Assembly: GCA_030533415.1 (NCBI GenBank)
Contig: JAUNJE010000001.1
Location: 62,001 to 126,000 of the forward strand
Length of the DNA: 64,000 nt
Reading direction: 5' to 3'
From: Eubacteriales bacterium
GTDB taxonomy: Bacteria; Bacillota; Clostridia; Oscillospirales; Oscillospiraceae
Positions 16,138 to 25,221 of this stretch are shown one piece after another. Every line of letters begins with the position of its first letter. Within the stretch, counting starts at the first letter, position 1. The notes under the pieces were generated by a model. That model was not told where the DNA came from and searched no databases. It worked only from the letters and a program-made list of their open reading frames with translations. The translations under genes and the position numbers were made by a program.

Positions 16138-16300
16138 CTATTCTATAAACCGTACGATTTCGTTGGGGGTGCAATCCAGAATGGTGCAAAGCTTTTCCAC
16201 CGTAAGAAGGGTAATGTTACCACCCTTTTTCAAGGTATCCAATGTTTTGTTATCCACACCGGATTTCAGCAAACTGTGTTCAAAAAGAGGTGATATACAT
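16138..16300 (-). pseudogene. Degenerate XRE/Cro-type regulator
   Basis: The C-terminal two thirds of a ~70-residue Cro/CI-type repressor are clear: DNKTLDTLKKGGNITLLTVE followed by KLCTILDCTPNEIVRFIE. Two defects are visible upstream. The only well-placed ATG (16300) reads MYITSF and stops; deleting one base after it gives MISPLFEH, the family's usual opening. Between PLFEH and LLKSG about ten residues (helices 1-2) appear to be missing compared with relatives. The longer in-frame extension to 16392 has no family resemblance. I interpret this as a decayed regulator; a functional short protein cannot be excluded. Confidence 0.6.
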
Positions 16301-16440
16301 GCCAAAAAGGGAAATCGATTTGATCCTTCAACAAATTGCAAAACAGCACCACACAACAGCCGTACCCGCATAGGGGCGGCCCCTGCGGCCATCCCTGGAC
16401 CATATGCGCAGCTCGCAGGAGCCTTCCCGCTTTTTCTGAA

Positions 16441-18204
16441 TTATTTCATCGCTTCCAAAGCAAGCGCATTTTGGGTCTTGTACAGCTCGGCGTAGATACC
16501 GCCCTTTTCCAGCAGCTCCGCATGGGTGCCGCATTCGGTGATAATGCCGTCGGCCACGGACACAATGCGGTTGGCGCTGCGGATGGTGCTCAGCCGGTGG
16601 GCAATGATCAGGGTGGTGCGGCCTACCGCCAGATTGTCGAAGGCCCGCTGAATCTTGGCCTCCGTCACAGAGTCCAGAGCGGAGGTTGCCTCGTCCAGGA
16701 TCAGGATGGGCGGGTTTTTCAGGAAGATGCGGGCAATGGCCACCCGCTGCTTCTGTCCGCCGGAAAGAAGCGTGCCGCGCTCGCCCACATAGGTCTGGAA
16801 GCCCTCTGGCATGGCCTGGATGTCGTCATAGATCTCCGCCTTTTTGGCCGCCTCCACCACCTCTTCCATGGTCGCGTCAGGCTTGCCATAGCGGATGTTT
16901 TCGAAAATGGTATCAGCAAACAGGAACACATCCTGCTGGACAATGCCGACGTTCTCATGGATACTGCGCTGGGTCAAATCCCGGATATCCATACCGTCAA
17001 TGGAAATCGCGCCGGAGGATACATCGTAGAACCGGGGAATCAGCTGGCACAGGGTGGACTTGCCGCCGCCGGAGGGGCCGACGATGGCCAACGTCTCACC
17101 GGGATTGACATGCAGGCTCACATCGTGGAGCACCGCCAAATCACCGTCATAGGCAAAGGAGACCTTGTCCACCTCGATCTCGCCCCGGGCGTTCTTCAGT
17201 TCCTTCGCATCGGGCTTGTCCTGAATGGTAGGCTCCGTGCGCATAACATCCACAAACCGGTTCAGCCCCGCGAAGCCATTGGCAAACATCTCGGAGAAGT
17301 TGCTGAGCTTGCGCATGGGGTTGACAAAGGAGGCAATGTACAGGTTAAAGGTGATCAAATCCCGGTAATCCATTTCGCCACGCATCACGTAGTAGCCGCC
17401 AAGGCCCACAACGACCACGTTCAGGCTGCACAGGAAAAACTCCACAGAGCTGCCAAACATACCCATGGCCTTGTGGAATTCCCGTTTGGAGGTCTTGTAA
17501 ATCTCATTGGCTGCGTTGAAGCGCCTGCTTTCCACCGCCTCATTGGCAAACGCCTTGGTGGTGCGGATGCCGGACAGGCTGCTTTCGATCTCCTGATTGA
17601 TGTGTCCCGTTTTCTCCTTGGTCGCGGCAGAAACCCGGCTCATGCGGCTGCGCATGGCCATGACCACTGCCAGAAACACCGGGATCATCAGCGCCACCAC
17701 CACCGCCAGCTGCCAGCGGATAGACCCCATAACAAACAGGGCGCCGCAGATGGTCAGCACGGAGGTCAGCAGATCCTCCGGGCCGTGGTGAGCCAGCTCC
17801 GTCAGTTCAAACAGGTCGGAGGTCAGCCGGGCCATCAGCTTTCCGGTGCGGTTTTGATCGTAAAAATCGAAGCTCAGCTCCTGCATATGCTGGAACAGGT
17901 CCTTCCGAATGTCCGCCTCCACCCGGATGCCGAAAGTATGCCCATAATAGGCCACAATGAAATTCAGGAACGAACGCAGCACATAGCTTACCACCACCAC
18001 CGCCATAATGGTGAAGAACGTCCGGTACAGCTGGTTGGGAAGCAGGTCATACAGGGCGCTGCGGGTCACCAGCGGGAACGCCAAATCGATCACGGCAATG
18101 CCCACGGCGCAGAGCACATCCACCGCAAAAAGCTTTCTGTGGTTCTTGAAATAACTCAAAAAAATCATCAGCGGCCGCTTGCGCTGATATTCTTTGGTCG
18201 TCAT
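16441..18204 (-). CDS. ABC exporter half-transporter (permease-ATPase fusion)
   Basis: 587 residues. An N-terminal six-helix exporter domain (about 25-310) is followed by an ATPase domain with Walker A IVGPSGGGKST (375-384), signature [14 protein letters not shown], Walker B LILDEATSALD and the H-loop IAHRLST. This is the MsbA/MdlB/BmrA type, acting as a homodimer or with a partner to expel lipids, drugs or peptides. Start ATG 18204 follows GAATGGGGGAATATT; an in-frame extension to 18294 is unlikely. No partner half-transporter is adjacent, so a homodimer is likely. Substrate cannot be deduced. Confidence 0.92.
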   Translation of the reverse strand: MTTKEYQRKRPLMIFLSYFKNHRKLFAVDVLCAVGIAVIDLAFPLVTRSALYDLLPNQLYRTFFTIMAVVVVSYVLRSFLNFIVAYYGHTFGIRVEADIRKDLFQHMQELSFDFYDQNRTGKLMARLTSDLFELTELAHHGPEDLLTSVLTICGALFVMGSIRWQLAVVVALMIPVFLAVVMAMRSRMSRVSAATKEKTGHINQEIESSLSGIRTTKAFANEAVESRRFNAANEIYKTSKREFHKAMGMFGSSVEFFLCSLNVVVVGLGGYYVMRGEMDYRDLITFNLYIASFVNPMRKLSNFSEMFANGFAGLNRFVDVMRTEPTIQDKPDAKELKNARGEIEVDKVSFAYDGDLAVLHDVSLHVNPGETLAIVGPSGGGKSTLCQLIPRFYDVSSGAISIDGMDIRDLTQRSIHENVGIVQQDVFLFADTIFENIRYGKPDATMEEVVEAAKKAEIYDDIQAMPEGFQTYVGERGTLLSGGQKQRVAIARIFLKNPPILILDEATSALDSVTEAKIQRAFDNLAVGRTTLIIAHRLSTIRSANRIVSVADGIITECGTHAELLEKGGIYAELYKTQNALALEAMK

Positions 18205-18311
18205 AATATTCCCCCATTCTTTTTCCGCTTCATTATACAGAAAGAATCCAAATTTTTCAACCTCCCCGGGGGGATTTCTTTTGGAGATCCGCAATTGTTA
18301 TGGTATACTGA

Positions 18312-18468
18312 TACTGATTCTTCATAAAACCTAACGGTTTTATGAAGAAGGAACCGCCTGACGGCGCTTCCGGTTTGTGGCGAATCGCCACAAACGTTGT
18401 CCCATACAGTTCTTAACGCACCTGCGGTGCGATAAAAAGGGTTTCAACCTTTTTCATAAGAACTTGTA
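18312..18468. repeat. TACTG-family repeat (type A, 157 bp)
   Basis: Begins TACTGATTCTTCATAAAACC and ends with the inverse of TACAAGTTCTTATGAAAA. It contains the hairpins AAAACC-TAACGG-TTTT, GGAACCGCC/GGCGCTTCC, GTTTGTGGCG-AATC-GCCACAAAC, GCACCTGCGGTGC and AAAAAGG-GTTTCAA-CCTTTTT. A second copy of exactly the same length lies at 53880-54036 with only scattered differences. Confidence 0.88.
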
Positions 18469-18520
18469 TGACAGTGAGAAAACTGTAATCAAACAAGGCA
18501 TCCCCAAGGAGGCATCCACC

Positions 18521-19105
18521 ATGGAGCTACTATACTCTGACAAAAATATCGCCGTCTGCGTCAAGCCGGTTGGACTGGATTCCGAAGGCCAGGTCCCCGG
18601 TGCGCTGAAGGAAATCCTCGGCGGAGAAATCTTCCCCATCCACCGTCTGGACAAAAACGTAGGCGGCGTCATGGTCTACGCCCGTACCAGGCAGGCGGCC
18701 GCCGCCCTGTCCAAAGCCGTGCAGGAGGGCAGCATGGTGAAAGAATATATCGCCCAGGTCCACGGCACGCCCCCGGAATACGGGGACTGGGAGGACCTTC
18801 TGTGGAAGGACAGCCGGAAAAACAAGGTCTACCGGGTCCAAAGAATGCGCGGCGGCGTGAAGAAAGCCCGTCTGGAGTTTTGGCGCCTGTCCGCCGGGGA
18901 AACCAGCCTGGTTCGGGTCCGCCTCCACACCGGGCGGAGCCATCAGATCCGGGTGCAGTTTTCCAGCCGGGGATTTCCCCTGGTGGGCGACCACAAATAC
19001 GGGGCAAGGGATTCCTCCCCCGCCCCGATGCTGTTTTCCAGCCGGATCAGCTTCCCCTACCAGGGGGAAACCAAGGTATTTGAGCAGCTGCCCTCCTGGG
19101 TTTAG
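18521..19105 (+). CDS. RluA-family pseudouridine synthase
   Basis: 194 residues, shorter than RluD because it lacks an N-terminal S4 domain. Motif HRLDKNVGGVMVYA at 41-54 carries the catalytic aspartate D44, and LHTGRSHQIRVQFSSRG is the conserved second motif. It converts selected uridines in rRNA or tRNA to pseudouridine; the target base is not deducible. ATG 18521 follows AAGGAGGCATCCACC; upstream in-frame starts fall within the repeat at 18312-18468 and are rejected. Convergent with the MATE gene; the two stop codons overlap by 4 bases. Confidence 0.92.
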   Translation: MELLYSDKNIAVCVKPVGLDSEGQVPGALKEILGGEIFPIHRLDKNVGGVMVYARTRQAAAALSKAVQEGSMVKEYIAQVHGTPPEYGDWEDLLWKDSRKNKVYRVQRMRGGVKKARLEFWRLSAGETSLVRVRLHTGRSHQIRVQFSSRGFPLVGDHKYGARDSSPAPMLFSSRISFPYQGETKVFEQLPSWV

Positions 19106-20448
19106 GACGGCACATATTTTGTCTTCCATTTGCCCGAAAGCATTCTGGGCACAAAAAAGCCGATACGGCATACCCAGTCAACAATCATGGCGATCCAAAC
19201 GCCTGTGGCCCCCCAGCCCAGGTGGACGCACAAAATCCAGGAGCCGATGATCCGGAAGGCAATCATAGAGCCGACACCCACCCACATGGTAAAGCGCACA
19301 TCGTTGGCCGCCCGCAGGGCATTGGGCAGTACAAAGGACACAGGCCACATCAAAATGGCAAAGGAGCTATGCATCAGCACCAGCGTCCGGGCCAGGTGAA
19401 CGGTTTCCGGTGACAGGGAGCTGTAGCATCCAATCAGCTGGTTCACAAACAGGATGATCAGTAAATTGCAGACGCCCATCAAAAGATAGGTCCAGCCCAT
19501 CAGCTTTTTGACGTAGTATTTTACCTGCTCCGGGTCCCCCGCCCCCACGCACTGGCCCACCACAGTGACCATGGCAAGGCCCATGGCCTGGCCCATGATG
19601 ATCCCCATGCTGTCCAGGGTGTTGGCCACCGCATTGGCGGAGGTCTGGGTCGTGCCGAACAGGGCGATCATACTGACCACCACCAGCCGTCCCAGCTGGA
19701 AGAAGCTATTCTCACAGGCGGAGGGTACACCGATGTGGAGAATATTTCCCATCATCTTCCGTTCTATTCTGCAAAGTCCCTGCTTTTCCAGGTACAGTTC
19801 CTGCTTCGGGTCGGCCGCCAGGGCCAGAATCACCACCGCTGCCACGGCCCGGGAAACCAGAGTAGGCACGGCAACACCTGCCACACCCATTTTCAGGACA
19901 AAAATACAGATGGCGTTGCCTGCCACATTGATGAGGTTCATCAGCACGCTGACCTTCATGGACACCTTGCTGTTGCCGGTGCTGCGGAAAATCGCCGCGC
20001 CTGCGTTGTACAGGGCGATGAACGGAAAGGACAGCGCGGTAATGCGCAGGTATACCAGTCCCGCCGCCATAACGTCGGCATCAATGGAGCCGAAGAACAG
20101 CCGCATCAGGCCCCTGGCAAATACCAAGCACAGCACCATAGCCAAAAAGCCCAGTCCTGCCGCCATCAGCACCAGCTGCCCGGCGCTTTGGCGGGCTTTT
20201 TCCGGCTGCTGGGCGCCTAAGTACTGGCTGGTGACCACGGCGCCGCCGGTGGCCAGGGCGGCAAACAGGGTCAGCACCACGGCATTGATCATGTCCACCA
20301 GGGACACGCCGGAAATGGCCGCCTCCCCTACGGAGGAAACCATGACACCGTCGCACATGCCAACCAAAATCGTCAATCCCTGTTCAATGACCAAAGGGAT
20401 GATCAGCCTGACAAGCTTCTGATTGGAAAACAGTCTTTGTTGCTCCAT
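19102..20448 (-). CDS. MATE-family multidrug/sodium antiporter
   Basis: 448 residues with about twelve membrane segments in two homologous halves. The N-terminus (NQKLVRLIIPLVIEQGLTIL) and the block DGVMVSSVGEAAISGVSLVD are typical of clostridial NorM/DinF-type MATE pumps, which exchange cationic drugs or metabolites for Na+ or H+. ATG 20448 follows AGAGGTAGAGAA; an extension to 20538 is polar and lacks a ribosome site. Substrate unknown. The 3' end overlaps the convergent rluA-type gene by four bases. Confidence 0.9.
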   Translation of the reverse strand: MEQQRLFSNQKLVRLIIPLVIEQGLTILVGMCDGVMVSSVGEAAISGVSLVDMINAVVLTLFAALATGGAVVTSQYLGAQQPEKARQSAGQLVLMAAGLGFLAMVLCLVFARGLMRLFFGSIDADVMAAGLVYLRITALSFPFIALYNAGAAIFRSTGNSKVSMKVSVLMNLINVAGNAICIFVLKMGVAGVAVPTLVSRAVAAVVILALAADPKQELYLEKQGLCRIERKMMGNILHIGVPSACENSFFQLGRLVVVSMIALFGTTQTSANAVANTLDSMGIIMGQAMGLAMVTVVGQCVGAGDPEQVKYYVKKLMGWTYLLMGVCNLLIILFVNQLIGCYSSLSPETVHLARTLVLMHSSFAILMWPVSFVLPNALRAANDVRFTMWVGVGSMIAFRIIGSWILCVHLGWGATGVWIAMIVDWVCRIGFFVPRMLSGKWKTKYVPS

Positions 20449-20598
20449 TTCTCTACCTCTTTCCTCTTCTGCCGTGCTTTCCTTCTGCAAAATGGCTGTC
20501 TTTTCTTTTAGTATAGCACCGAAGCAGACAAGTTTCAACGATAAAATCTGTCACAAAAACCTTTCCTGTCCGTTTATAAAGTGAGGGGGTGGTAGCCT

Positions 20599-21093
20599 AT
20601 GGATGCGGACCTGTTGGAAACGCTGTACCGCAAATATTACAGCGCGGCCTGTGCTTACTGCACCGCCCTGTGCGGCGATGTCCACCTTGCCCAAGACATT
20701 GCATCCGACGCCTTCGTAAAGGCATACCTGAGCCTGCCGGATGAAGTTCCTTCCTTTCGCTATTGGCTTTTGCGGGTATGCAAAAATCTATGGATCGACT
20801 ATCTTCGCGCTCACAAGTCAGAAGCCCCGGAGGCGCCTTTGCAATTTCTGACGGACGGTGCCACCCCAGAGACCTGGTACATACAGAACGAACGAAACCG
20901 CTGCCTGGCAAATGCCATCGCCGCACTCTCCCCTATTGACCGGGAACTGGTGACGCTGCACTACTTTTCGGGCGTGCCGCTGCAGGAAGCGGCGAAGCTG
21001 CTGGGCAAAAGCTATCCCGCCGTGCGCCAGCGCATGGTGCGGCTGCGGCAAACATTAAAGCAGAAAATGGAGGAACAGGGATATGGACTTTAA
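20599..21093 (+). CDS. ECF-type sigma factor
   Basis: 164 residues with sigma region 2 (AQDIASDAFVKAYLSLPDE, RYWLLRVCKNLWIDYLR) and region 4 (LSPIDRELVTLHYFSGVPLQ, EAAKLLGKSYPAVRQRMVRL). It directs RNA polymerase to a dedicated promoter set, usually for envelope stress. The start follows GAGGGGGTGG. The stop overlaps the next gene by 11 bases; that gene encodes a membrane anti-sigma-like protein, the usual partner and inhibitor. The target promoters are not recognisable in this window. Confidence 0.92.
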   Translation: MDADLLETLYRKYYSAACAYCTALCGDVHLAQDIASDAFVKAYLSLPDEVPSFRYWLLRVCKNLWIDYLRAHKSEAPEAPLQFLTDGATPETWYIQNERNRCLANAIAALSPIDRELVTLHYFSGVPLQEAAKLLGKSYPAVRQRMVRLRQTLKQKMEEQGYGL

Positions 21094-22198
21094 AACCGCC
21101 ATGGAGCATTATCAAAGCGGCGCCGCTTCCCCGGAAGAACGCCGTCTCGTGGAAGAAGAGCTGGAAAAGAGCCAATTGATTGCGCAGTACCTGGATTCCC
21201 AATGGGAAAGCGCTGCCGTTCCGGAAGCCCCTCCCACTGAATTGAAGCAGATTCGAAAAACGCTGCGCAACCGCAACATTCTTATCGTGCTGACCAGTCT
21301 GATTCTTGCGGCGGCGCTGTGCTTCGGCATCCTGCAATTTGCCATTCCCGCCTGGGAATCCCAATATTGGGACCCCAACGCCCGGACACGGAACCATCAC
21401 GTTTCCGACCTGACGCTGACACTTTCCGCCTATGCGGAGCTGTTCAGCCCCGCCCAAAGCATTCTGAATGTAAATGCCACCCACACGGGTTTCGCATCCT
21501 ATTCCCTCTCCATCCAGCAGCTGCGCGTGCGGGGATACCATAGCGATACAAGCTATTTAAGCGCCAATCTTTCCAAGGGAAAGCTATCCTTCTGTGACGG
21601 TTTCTGGGAATACGTTCCCGCCAATATTTTCGTCCGGGCCTGCTGGCCGGAATACGACATGGGGGAAGCATTTGACCGGCAAACCCGGGAGCGTCTGTCC
21701 TCCCTTCCGGATTATATTTGGGTCACTGCGGCGGTATCCTTCGAAAGGGATCTAAGTATGGAGGAATTGACCGCCTTACAGGCGTCCTTCGCCGAAGGGG
21801 CCATTCAATGGGCGGGCATCCGCATCTGCGGAATGGCGGAACAAATGTATCCGCTTTGCGGCATGAAACCCTATGCCTCCGGTGTCATCCTGGATTTTAT
21901 GAATGAAACCTATCCTGATTTTGATATCAAGCTGGAAGAACCCGGTGCCAGTCAATTGGAATCCCATTTTCAGTCCCTGCTGCAATTTTCCCTGGACCAG
22001 CAGCAGGCGGGTACGGGCCTTGATACCGTCAATACAATGGCAGATTCCTACTATACACGCGCTCTGAAATATGTGGAAGAAAACGGTGTTTACAGCTATG
22101 GCTGCTACATTTCCGGTCCTGCCAGCCTGTTTCTGGAGCTGATGGACAACGGCATAGCCTCCCAGGTCTGGATCGAAGATGCCTGGATCTATGCGTAG
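21083..22198 (+). CDS. Membrane anti-sigma factor (Sigma_reg-like)
   Basis: 371 residues. A short acidic cytoplasmic part (1-60: MDFKTAMEHYQSGAASPEER...) should bind the sigma factor; one membrane segment (about 68-88, ILIVLTSLILAAALCFGILQ) follows; the remaining ~280 residues are extracytoplasmic. The layout and the phrase WVTAAVSFERDLSMEELTAL resemble the sigma-factor regulator N/C domains of Firmicutes. Overlap with the upstream sigma gene implies translational coupling. It probably releases the sigma factor on an envelope signal. The stop codon at 22196-22198 is followed at once by a fragment of the type B repeat. Confidence 0.85.
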   Translation: MDFKTAMEHYQSGAASPEERRLVEEELEKSQLIAQYLDSQWESAAVPEAPPTELKQIRKTLRNRNILIVLTSLILAAALCFGILQFAIPAWESQYWDPNARTRNHHVSDLTLTLSAYAELFSPAQSILNVNATHTGFASYSLSIQQLRVRGYHSDTSYLSANLSKGKLSFCDGFWEYVPANIFVRACWPEYDMGEAFDRQTRERLSSLPDYIWVTAAVSFERDLSMEELTALQASFAEGAIQWAGIRICGMAEQMYPLCGMKPYASGVILDFMNETYPDFDIKLEEPGASQLESHFQSLLQFSLDQQQAGTGLDTVNTMADSYYTRALKYVEENGVYSYGCYISGPASLFLELMDNGIASQVWIEDAWIYA

Positions 22199-22240
22199 AT
22201 AAAACCTGTCAGGCGGTGCCTTCTTTATAAAAGCTGTCGG
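22199..22240. repeat. Fragment of type B repeat abutting a stop codon
   Basis: Contains GGCGGTGCCTTCTTTATAAA, the inverse of the ...TTTATAAAGAAGGCACCGCC core of the type B copies. It starts directly after the TAG of the anti-sigma gene. Confidence 0.65.
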
Positions 22241-22272
22241 AATTCCTCTGGCAGCACCCCATAAATTAGGAA

Positions 22273-22293
22273 GGGCACCCCGGTGGGGTGCCC
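22273..22293 (-). terminator. Hairpin downstream of clpB
   Basis: GGGCACCCC-GGT-GGGGTGCCC, a perfect 9-bp stem seven bases beyond the clpB stop; the following U-tract on the minus strand is weak. Confidence 0.7.
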
Positions 22294-22300
22294 TCGGTGC

Positions 22301-24892
22301 TTATTTCATTACCAATTCTCCATCCACGGCATCCACCGTCACCGTCTGGCCGGGAGTAATATCCCCCCGGAGCAGCCGCTTACTGAGCATGGTCTCCACC
22401 GTATGCTGCACATAGCGGCGCAGGGGCCGGGCGCCATACTGGGGATCGTAAGCGGCGTCCACAATTGCCGCCTTGGCCGCATCCGTCAGCTCGCAGCGGA
22501 TCTGCTGCCCCTCCAGGCGGGCATTCAGCTTGGCGATTTGCAAATCGATGATCTGCGTCACATTCTCCTTGGTCAGGGGCTTGTAGAACACGATCTCGTC
22601 CAGCCGGTTCAAAAATTCCGGGCGGAAGGAGCGGCGAAGCAGGGCTTCCACCTGGGCCTTGGCCCCCTCGTCAATGGTGCCGTCGGCGTTGATGCCACTG
22701 AGCAGATATTCGGAACCAAGATTGGAGGTCAGAATCAGGATGGTGTTCTTAAAGTCCACAGTCCTGCCCTGGGAGTCCGTGACGCGGCCATCATCCAGTA
22801 CCTGAAGCAGGACGTTGAACACATCGGGATGGGCCTTCTCCACCTCATCGAAGAGCACCACAGAGTAGGGCTTCCGGCGGACGGCCTCCGTCAGCTGGCC
22901 GCCTTCCTCATAGCCTACATATCCGGGAGGCGCGCCGATCAGCCGGGAGACGGAGAATTTCTCCATATACTCGGACATGTCGATGCGCACCAGGTTGTTT
23001 TCGTCGTCAAACAGCGCCTGGGCCAGGGTCTTTGCCAGTTCGGTCTTGCCCACGCCGGTGGGGCCAAGGAACAGGAACGAGCCAATGGGCCGGTTGGGAT
23101 CCTGGATGCCGGCACGGCTGCGCTGGATGGCCTCCGTGACCGCTTGAACCGCCTCGTCTTGGCCTACCACACGTTTGTGGAGGGTTTCGTCCAGGCGCAG
23201 CAGCTTCTCCCGCTCCCCCTGGACCAGCCGGGCCACAGGAATGCCCGTCCAGCGCTCCACGATTCGGGCAATCTCCTCGTCCGTCACCCGATCACGAAGG
23301 ATATTGCTCTCCTTGGCGGCCTGGGCACGGCGCTCTTCCTCCTCCAGCTGGCGCTGGGCTTCGGGAAGGCGTCCATACTTCAGCTCAGCGGCCTTTTCCA
23401 GGTCATAGTTCTGCTCGGCCGCTTCGATTTGGCGGTTCAGTTCCTCAATTTTCTCCCGGAGCTGCTGGACCTTCCCAATGGCGTTCTTTTCATTCTCCCA
23501 CTGGGCCTTCATGGCGTTGAAGGTGTCCCGCTCCTCCGCCAGTTCTTTCTGCAGTTCGGCAAGGCGGCCCTTGGACAGTTCGTCCTCCTCCTTTTTCAGT
23601 GCCGCTTCCTCAATCTCCATCTGGATGATCTTCCGGGAGACGGCGTCCAATTCCGTGGGCATGGAGTCCATCTCCGTGCGGATCTGGGCACAGGCCTCAT
23701 CCACCAGGTCAATGGCCTTGTCCGGCAGGAACCGGTCGGTGATATAGCGGTGGGACAGGGTCGCCGCGGCAATGATGGCGGAGTCCGCGATCTTCACGCC
23801 GTGGAAAACCTCATACCGCTCCTTCAGGCCCCGCAGGATCGCGATGGTATCCTCCACCGTGGGTTCATCCACCATAACGGGCTGGAACCGGCGCTCCAAG
23901 GCGGCATCCTTCTCAATATATTGGCGGTACTCATCCAGGGTAGTCGCGCCGATGCAGTGCAGTTCTCCCCGGGCCAGCATGGGCTTTAGCAGGTTGCCGG
24001 CATCCATGCTGCCCTCGGTTTTTCCGGCCCCCACAATGGTGTGCAGCTCGTCGATGAACAGCAGAATCCTTCCATCGGATTCCTTTACCTCGTTCAGAAC
24101 GGCTTTTAACCGCTCCTCAAACTCGCCCCGGTATTTTGCGCCGGCCACCAGTGCTCCCATGTCCAGGGAAAAGATGGTCTTATCCTGTAAGGATTTGGGA
24201 ACATCCTTTTTGACAATGCGCTGGGCCAGCCCCTCGGCAATGGCCGTCTTGCCAACGCCCGGTTCCCCGATCAGCACGGGGTTATTCTTGGTCTTTCGGG
24301 ACAGAATGCGGATCACATTCCGAATCTCTTCATCCCGGCCGATGACCGGGTCCATCTTCTGCTCCCTGGCCCGCTTTACCAGATCCGTACCGTACTTTTC
24401 CAGCGCGTCATAGGTGCCCTCCGGGCTGTCAGAGGTGACACGCTGGTTGCCCCGAACGGCCTGCAGGGCCTTCAGCGCATTTTCCTTGGTGATGCGGTAG
24501 GTTTCAAACAGGTTCTTCACACCGCCCCGGGCCGTATCCAGCAGCCCCAAGAACAGGTGCTCCACAGAGACAAACTCGTCCTTCATGGTCTTTGCCTGCT
24601 CCTCGGCGGCGGTAAAGGCGGCGTCCACATCGGCGGAAATGTAAAAGCGGTCCGCATCCCGGCTGGTTTTAACCGCGGGGAGCTTGCGCAGTTCGCTGGC
24701 CGTGGCTGCCTCCAGGCTCTCCACGGTAATGTCCATCTTCCGCAAAAGCTGGGGGATCAGTCCACCGTCCTGCCGAAGCAATGCCAGCAGCAGATGCACC
24801 TGCTCCAGCTGCTGATGGGAATTCTGTACGGCCAATTCTCTCGCGCTCTGGACAGCTTCCAGAGACTTCTGGGTATAGTTATTGAAATTCAT
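22301..24892 (-). CDS. clpB: ATP-dependent disaggregase ClpB
   Basis: 863 residues, full length. Order of parts: Clp N-terminal repeats (1-140), AAA+ domain 1 with Walker [10 protein letters not shown], the coiled-coil middle domain (about 400-520, e.g. [20 protein letters not shown]) that distinguishes ClpB from ClpA/ClpC, and AAA+ domain 2 with Walker [10 protein letters not shown] and a sensor-2 GARPLRRY. It threads aggregated proteins together with DnaK. No ClpP-binding IGF loop is apparent. ATG 24892 follows AAGGAAGGATAGC. A perfect CIRCE lies at 24916-24942, so HrcA control is likely; in B. subtilis-like bacteria CtsR often controls clp genes. Confidence 0.97.
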   Translation of the reverse strand: MNFNNYTQKSLEAVQSARELAVQNSHQQLEQVHLLLALLRQDGGLIPQLLRKMDITVESLEAATASELRKLPAVKTSRDADRFYISADVDAAFTAAEEQAKTMKDEFVSVEHLFLGLLDTARGGVKNLFETYRITKENALKALQAVRGNQRVTSDSPEGTYDALEKYGTDLVKRAREQKMDPVIGRDEEIRNVIRILSRKTKNNPVLIGEPGVGKTAIAEGLAQRIVKKDVPKSLQDKTIFSLDMGALVAGAKYRGEFEERLKAVLNEVKESDGRILLFIDELHTIVGAGKTEGSMDAGNLLKPMLARGELHCIGATTLDEYRQYIEKDAALERRFQPVMVDEPTVEDTIAILRGLKERYEVFHGVKIADSAIIAAATLSHRYITDRFLPDKAIDLVDEACAQIRTEMDSMPTELDAVSRKIIQMEIEEAALKKEEDELSKGRLAELQKELAEERDTFNAMKAQWENEKNAIGKVQQLREKIEELNRQIEAAEQNYDLEKAAELKYGRLPEAQRQLEEEERRAQAAKESNILRDRVTDEEIARIVERWTGIPVARLVQGEREKLLRLDETLHKRVVGQDEAVQAVTEAIQRSRAGIQDPNRPIGSFLFLGPTGVGKTELAKTLAQALFDDENNLVRIDMSEYMEKFSVSRLIGAPPGYVGYEEGGQLTEAVRRKPYSVVLFDEVEKAHPDVFNVLLQVLDDGRVTDSQGRTVDFKNTILILTSNLGSEYLLSGINADGTIDEGAKAQVEALLRRSFRPEFLNRLDEIVFYKPLTKENVTQIIDLQIAKLNARLEGQQIRCELTDAAKAAIVDAAYDPQYGARPLRRYVQHTVETMLSKRLLRGDITPGQTVTVDAVDGELVMK

Positions 24893-24915
24893 ACAGCTAT
24901 CCTTCCTTTCGTCTT

Positions 24916-24942
24916 TTAGCACTCTTCTCGATAGAGTGCTAA
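24916..24942 (-). promoter_or_regulatory. CIRCE element (HrcA operator) of clpB
   Basis: TTAGCACTC, nine bases, GAGTGCTAA: exact consensus, 23 bases upstream of the clpB start codon. Confidence 0.95.
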
Positions 24943-24956
24943 ATTCATTTACCATT

Positions 24957-24984
24957 ACTATACCCCATTTTTCCAAAATGTCAA
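24957..24984 (-). promoter_or_regulatory. Sigma-A promoter of clpB
   Basis: On the minus strand, TTGACA (plus 24979-24984) and TATAGT (plus 24957-24962) are separated by 16 bases, placing the CIRCE just downstream of the -10 box. Confidence 0.8.
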
Positions 24985-25173
24985 GGCCTTCATCCAAGAT
25001 GCTACAAATTGTTCACAATTGTTGAACATTCACAAAACTGTGCCGTATTTTTTTACCGGCTTAATACATACTTAATATTTTCCCCCTTATTTTTTAATAC
25101 CCCTGGGATATAATAAAAGCACAAGAAACGATGATTTCATTCTTTTTCATTTTCTTACCTCTCTTTTTCTCTG
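24985..25173. other. AT-rich intergenic region with an orphan -10 box
   Basis: No gene. TATAAT at 25109-25114 on the plus strand has only a poor -35 (TTATTT). It is followed about 60 bases later by a strong bidirectional terminator (25174-25216), so a short RNA is conceivable but unproven. 25005-25035 is a run of CACAATTGTTGAACATTCAC-like imperfect dyads of unknown meaning. Confidence 0.4.
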
Positions 25174-25216
25174 AAAAATCCCCGGTACGGTCTGGTCAAC
25201 CGCACCGGGGATTTTT
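25174..25216. terminator. Bidirectional terminator
   Basis: AAAAATCCCCGGT and ACCGGGGATTTTT form a perfect 13-bp stem with flanking A/T runs. It directly follows the stop of the minus-strand gene at 25222. Confidence 0.88.
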
Positions 25217-25221
25217 CATGC

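Noticed and set aside
16336..18327. A 660-codon open frame on the plus strand opposite the ABC exporter
   Set aside because: It mirrors the exporter codon by codon, has His/Gly/Gln-rich non-protein-like composition and no ribosome site. Similar long antisense frames opposite htpG (7453-9243), argS (11637-13343), clpB (22283-23989) and the MMPL gene (54870-56519) are rejected for the same reason.
25109..25216. Confident small RNA between clpB and the ApbE-like gene
   Set aside because: A -10 box and a terminator exist, but the -35 is poor and the terminator is explained by the adjacent gene; kept only as a note.
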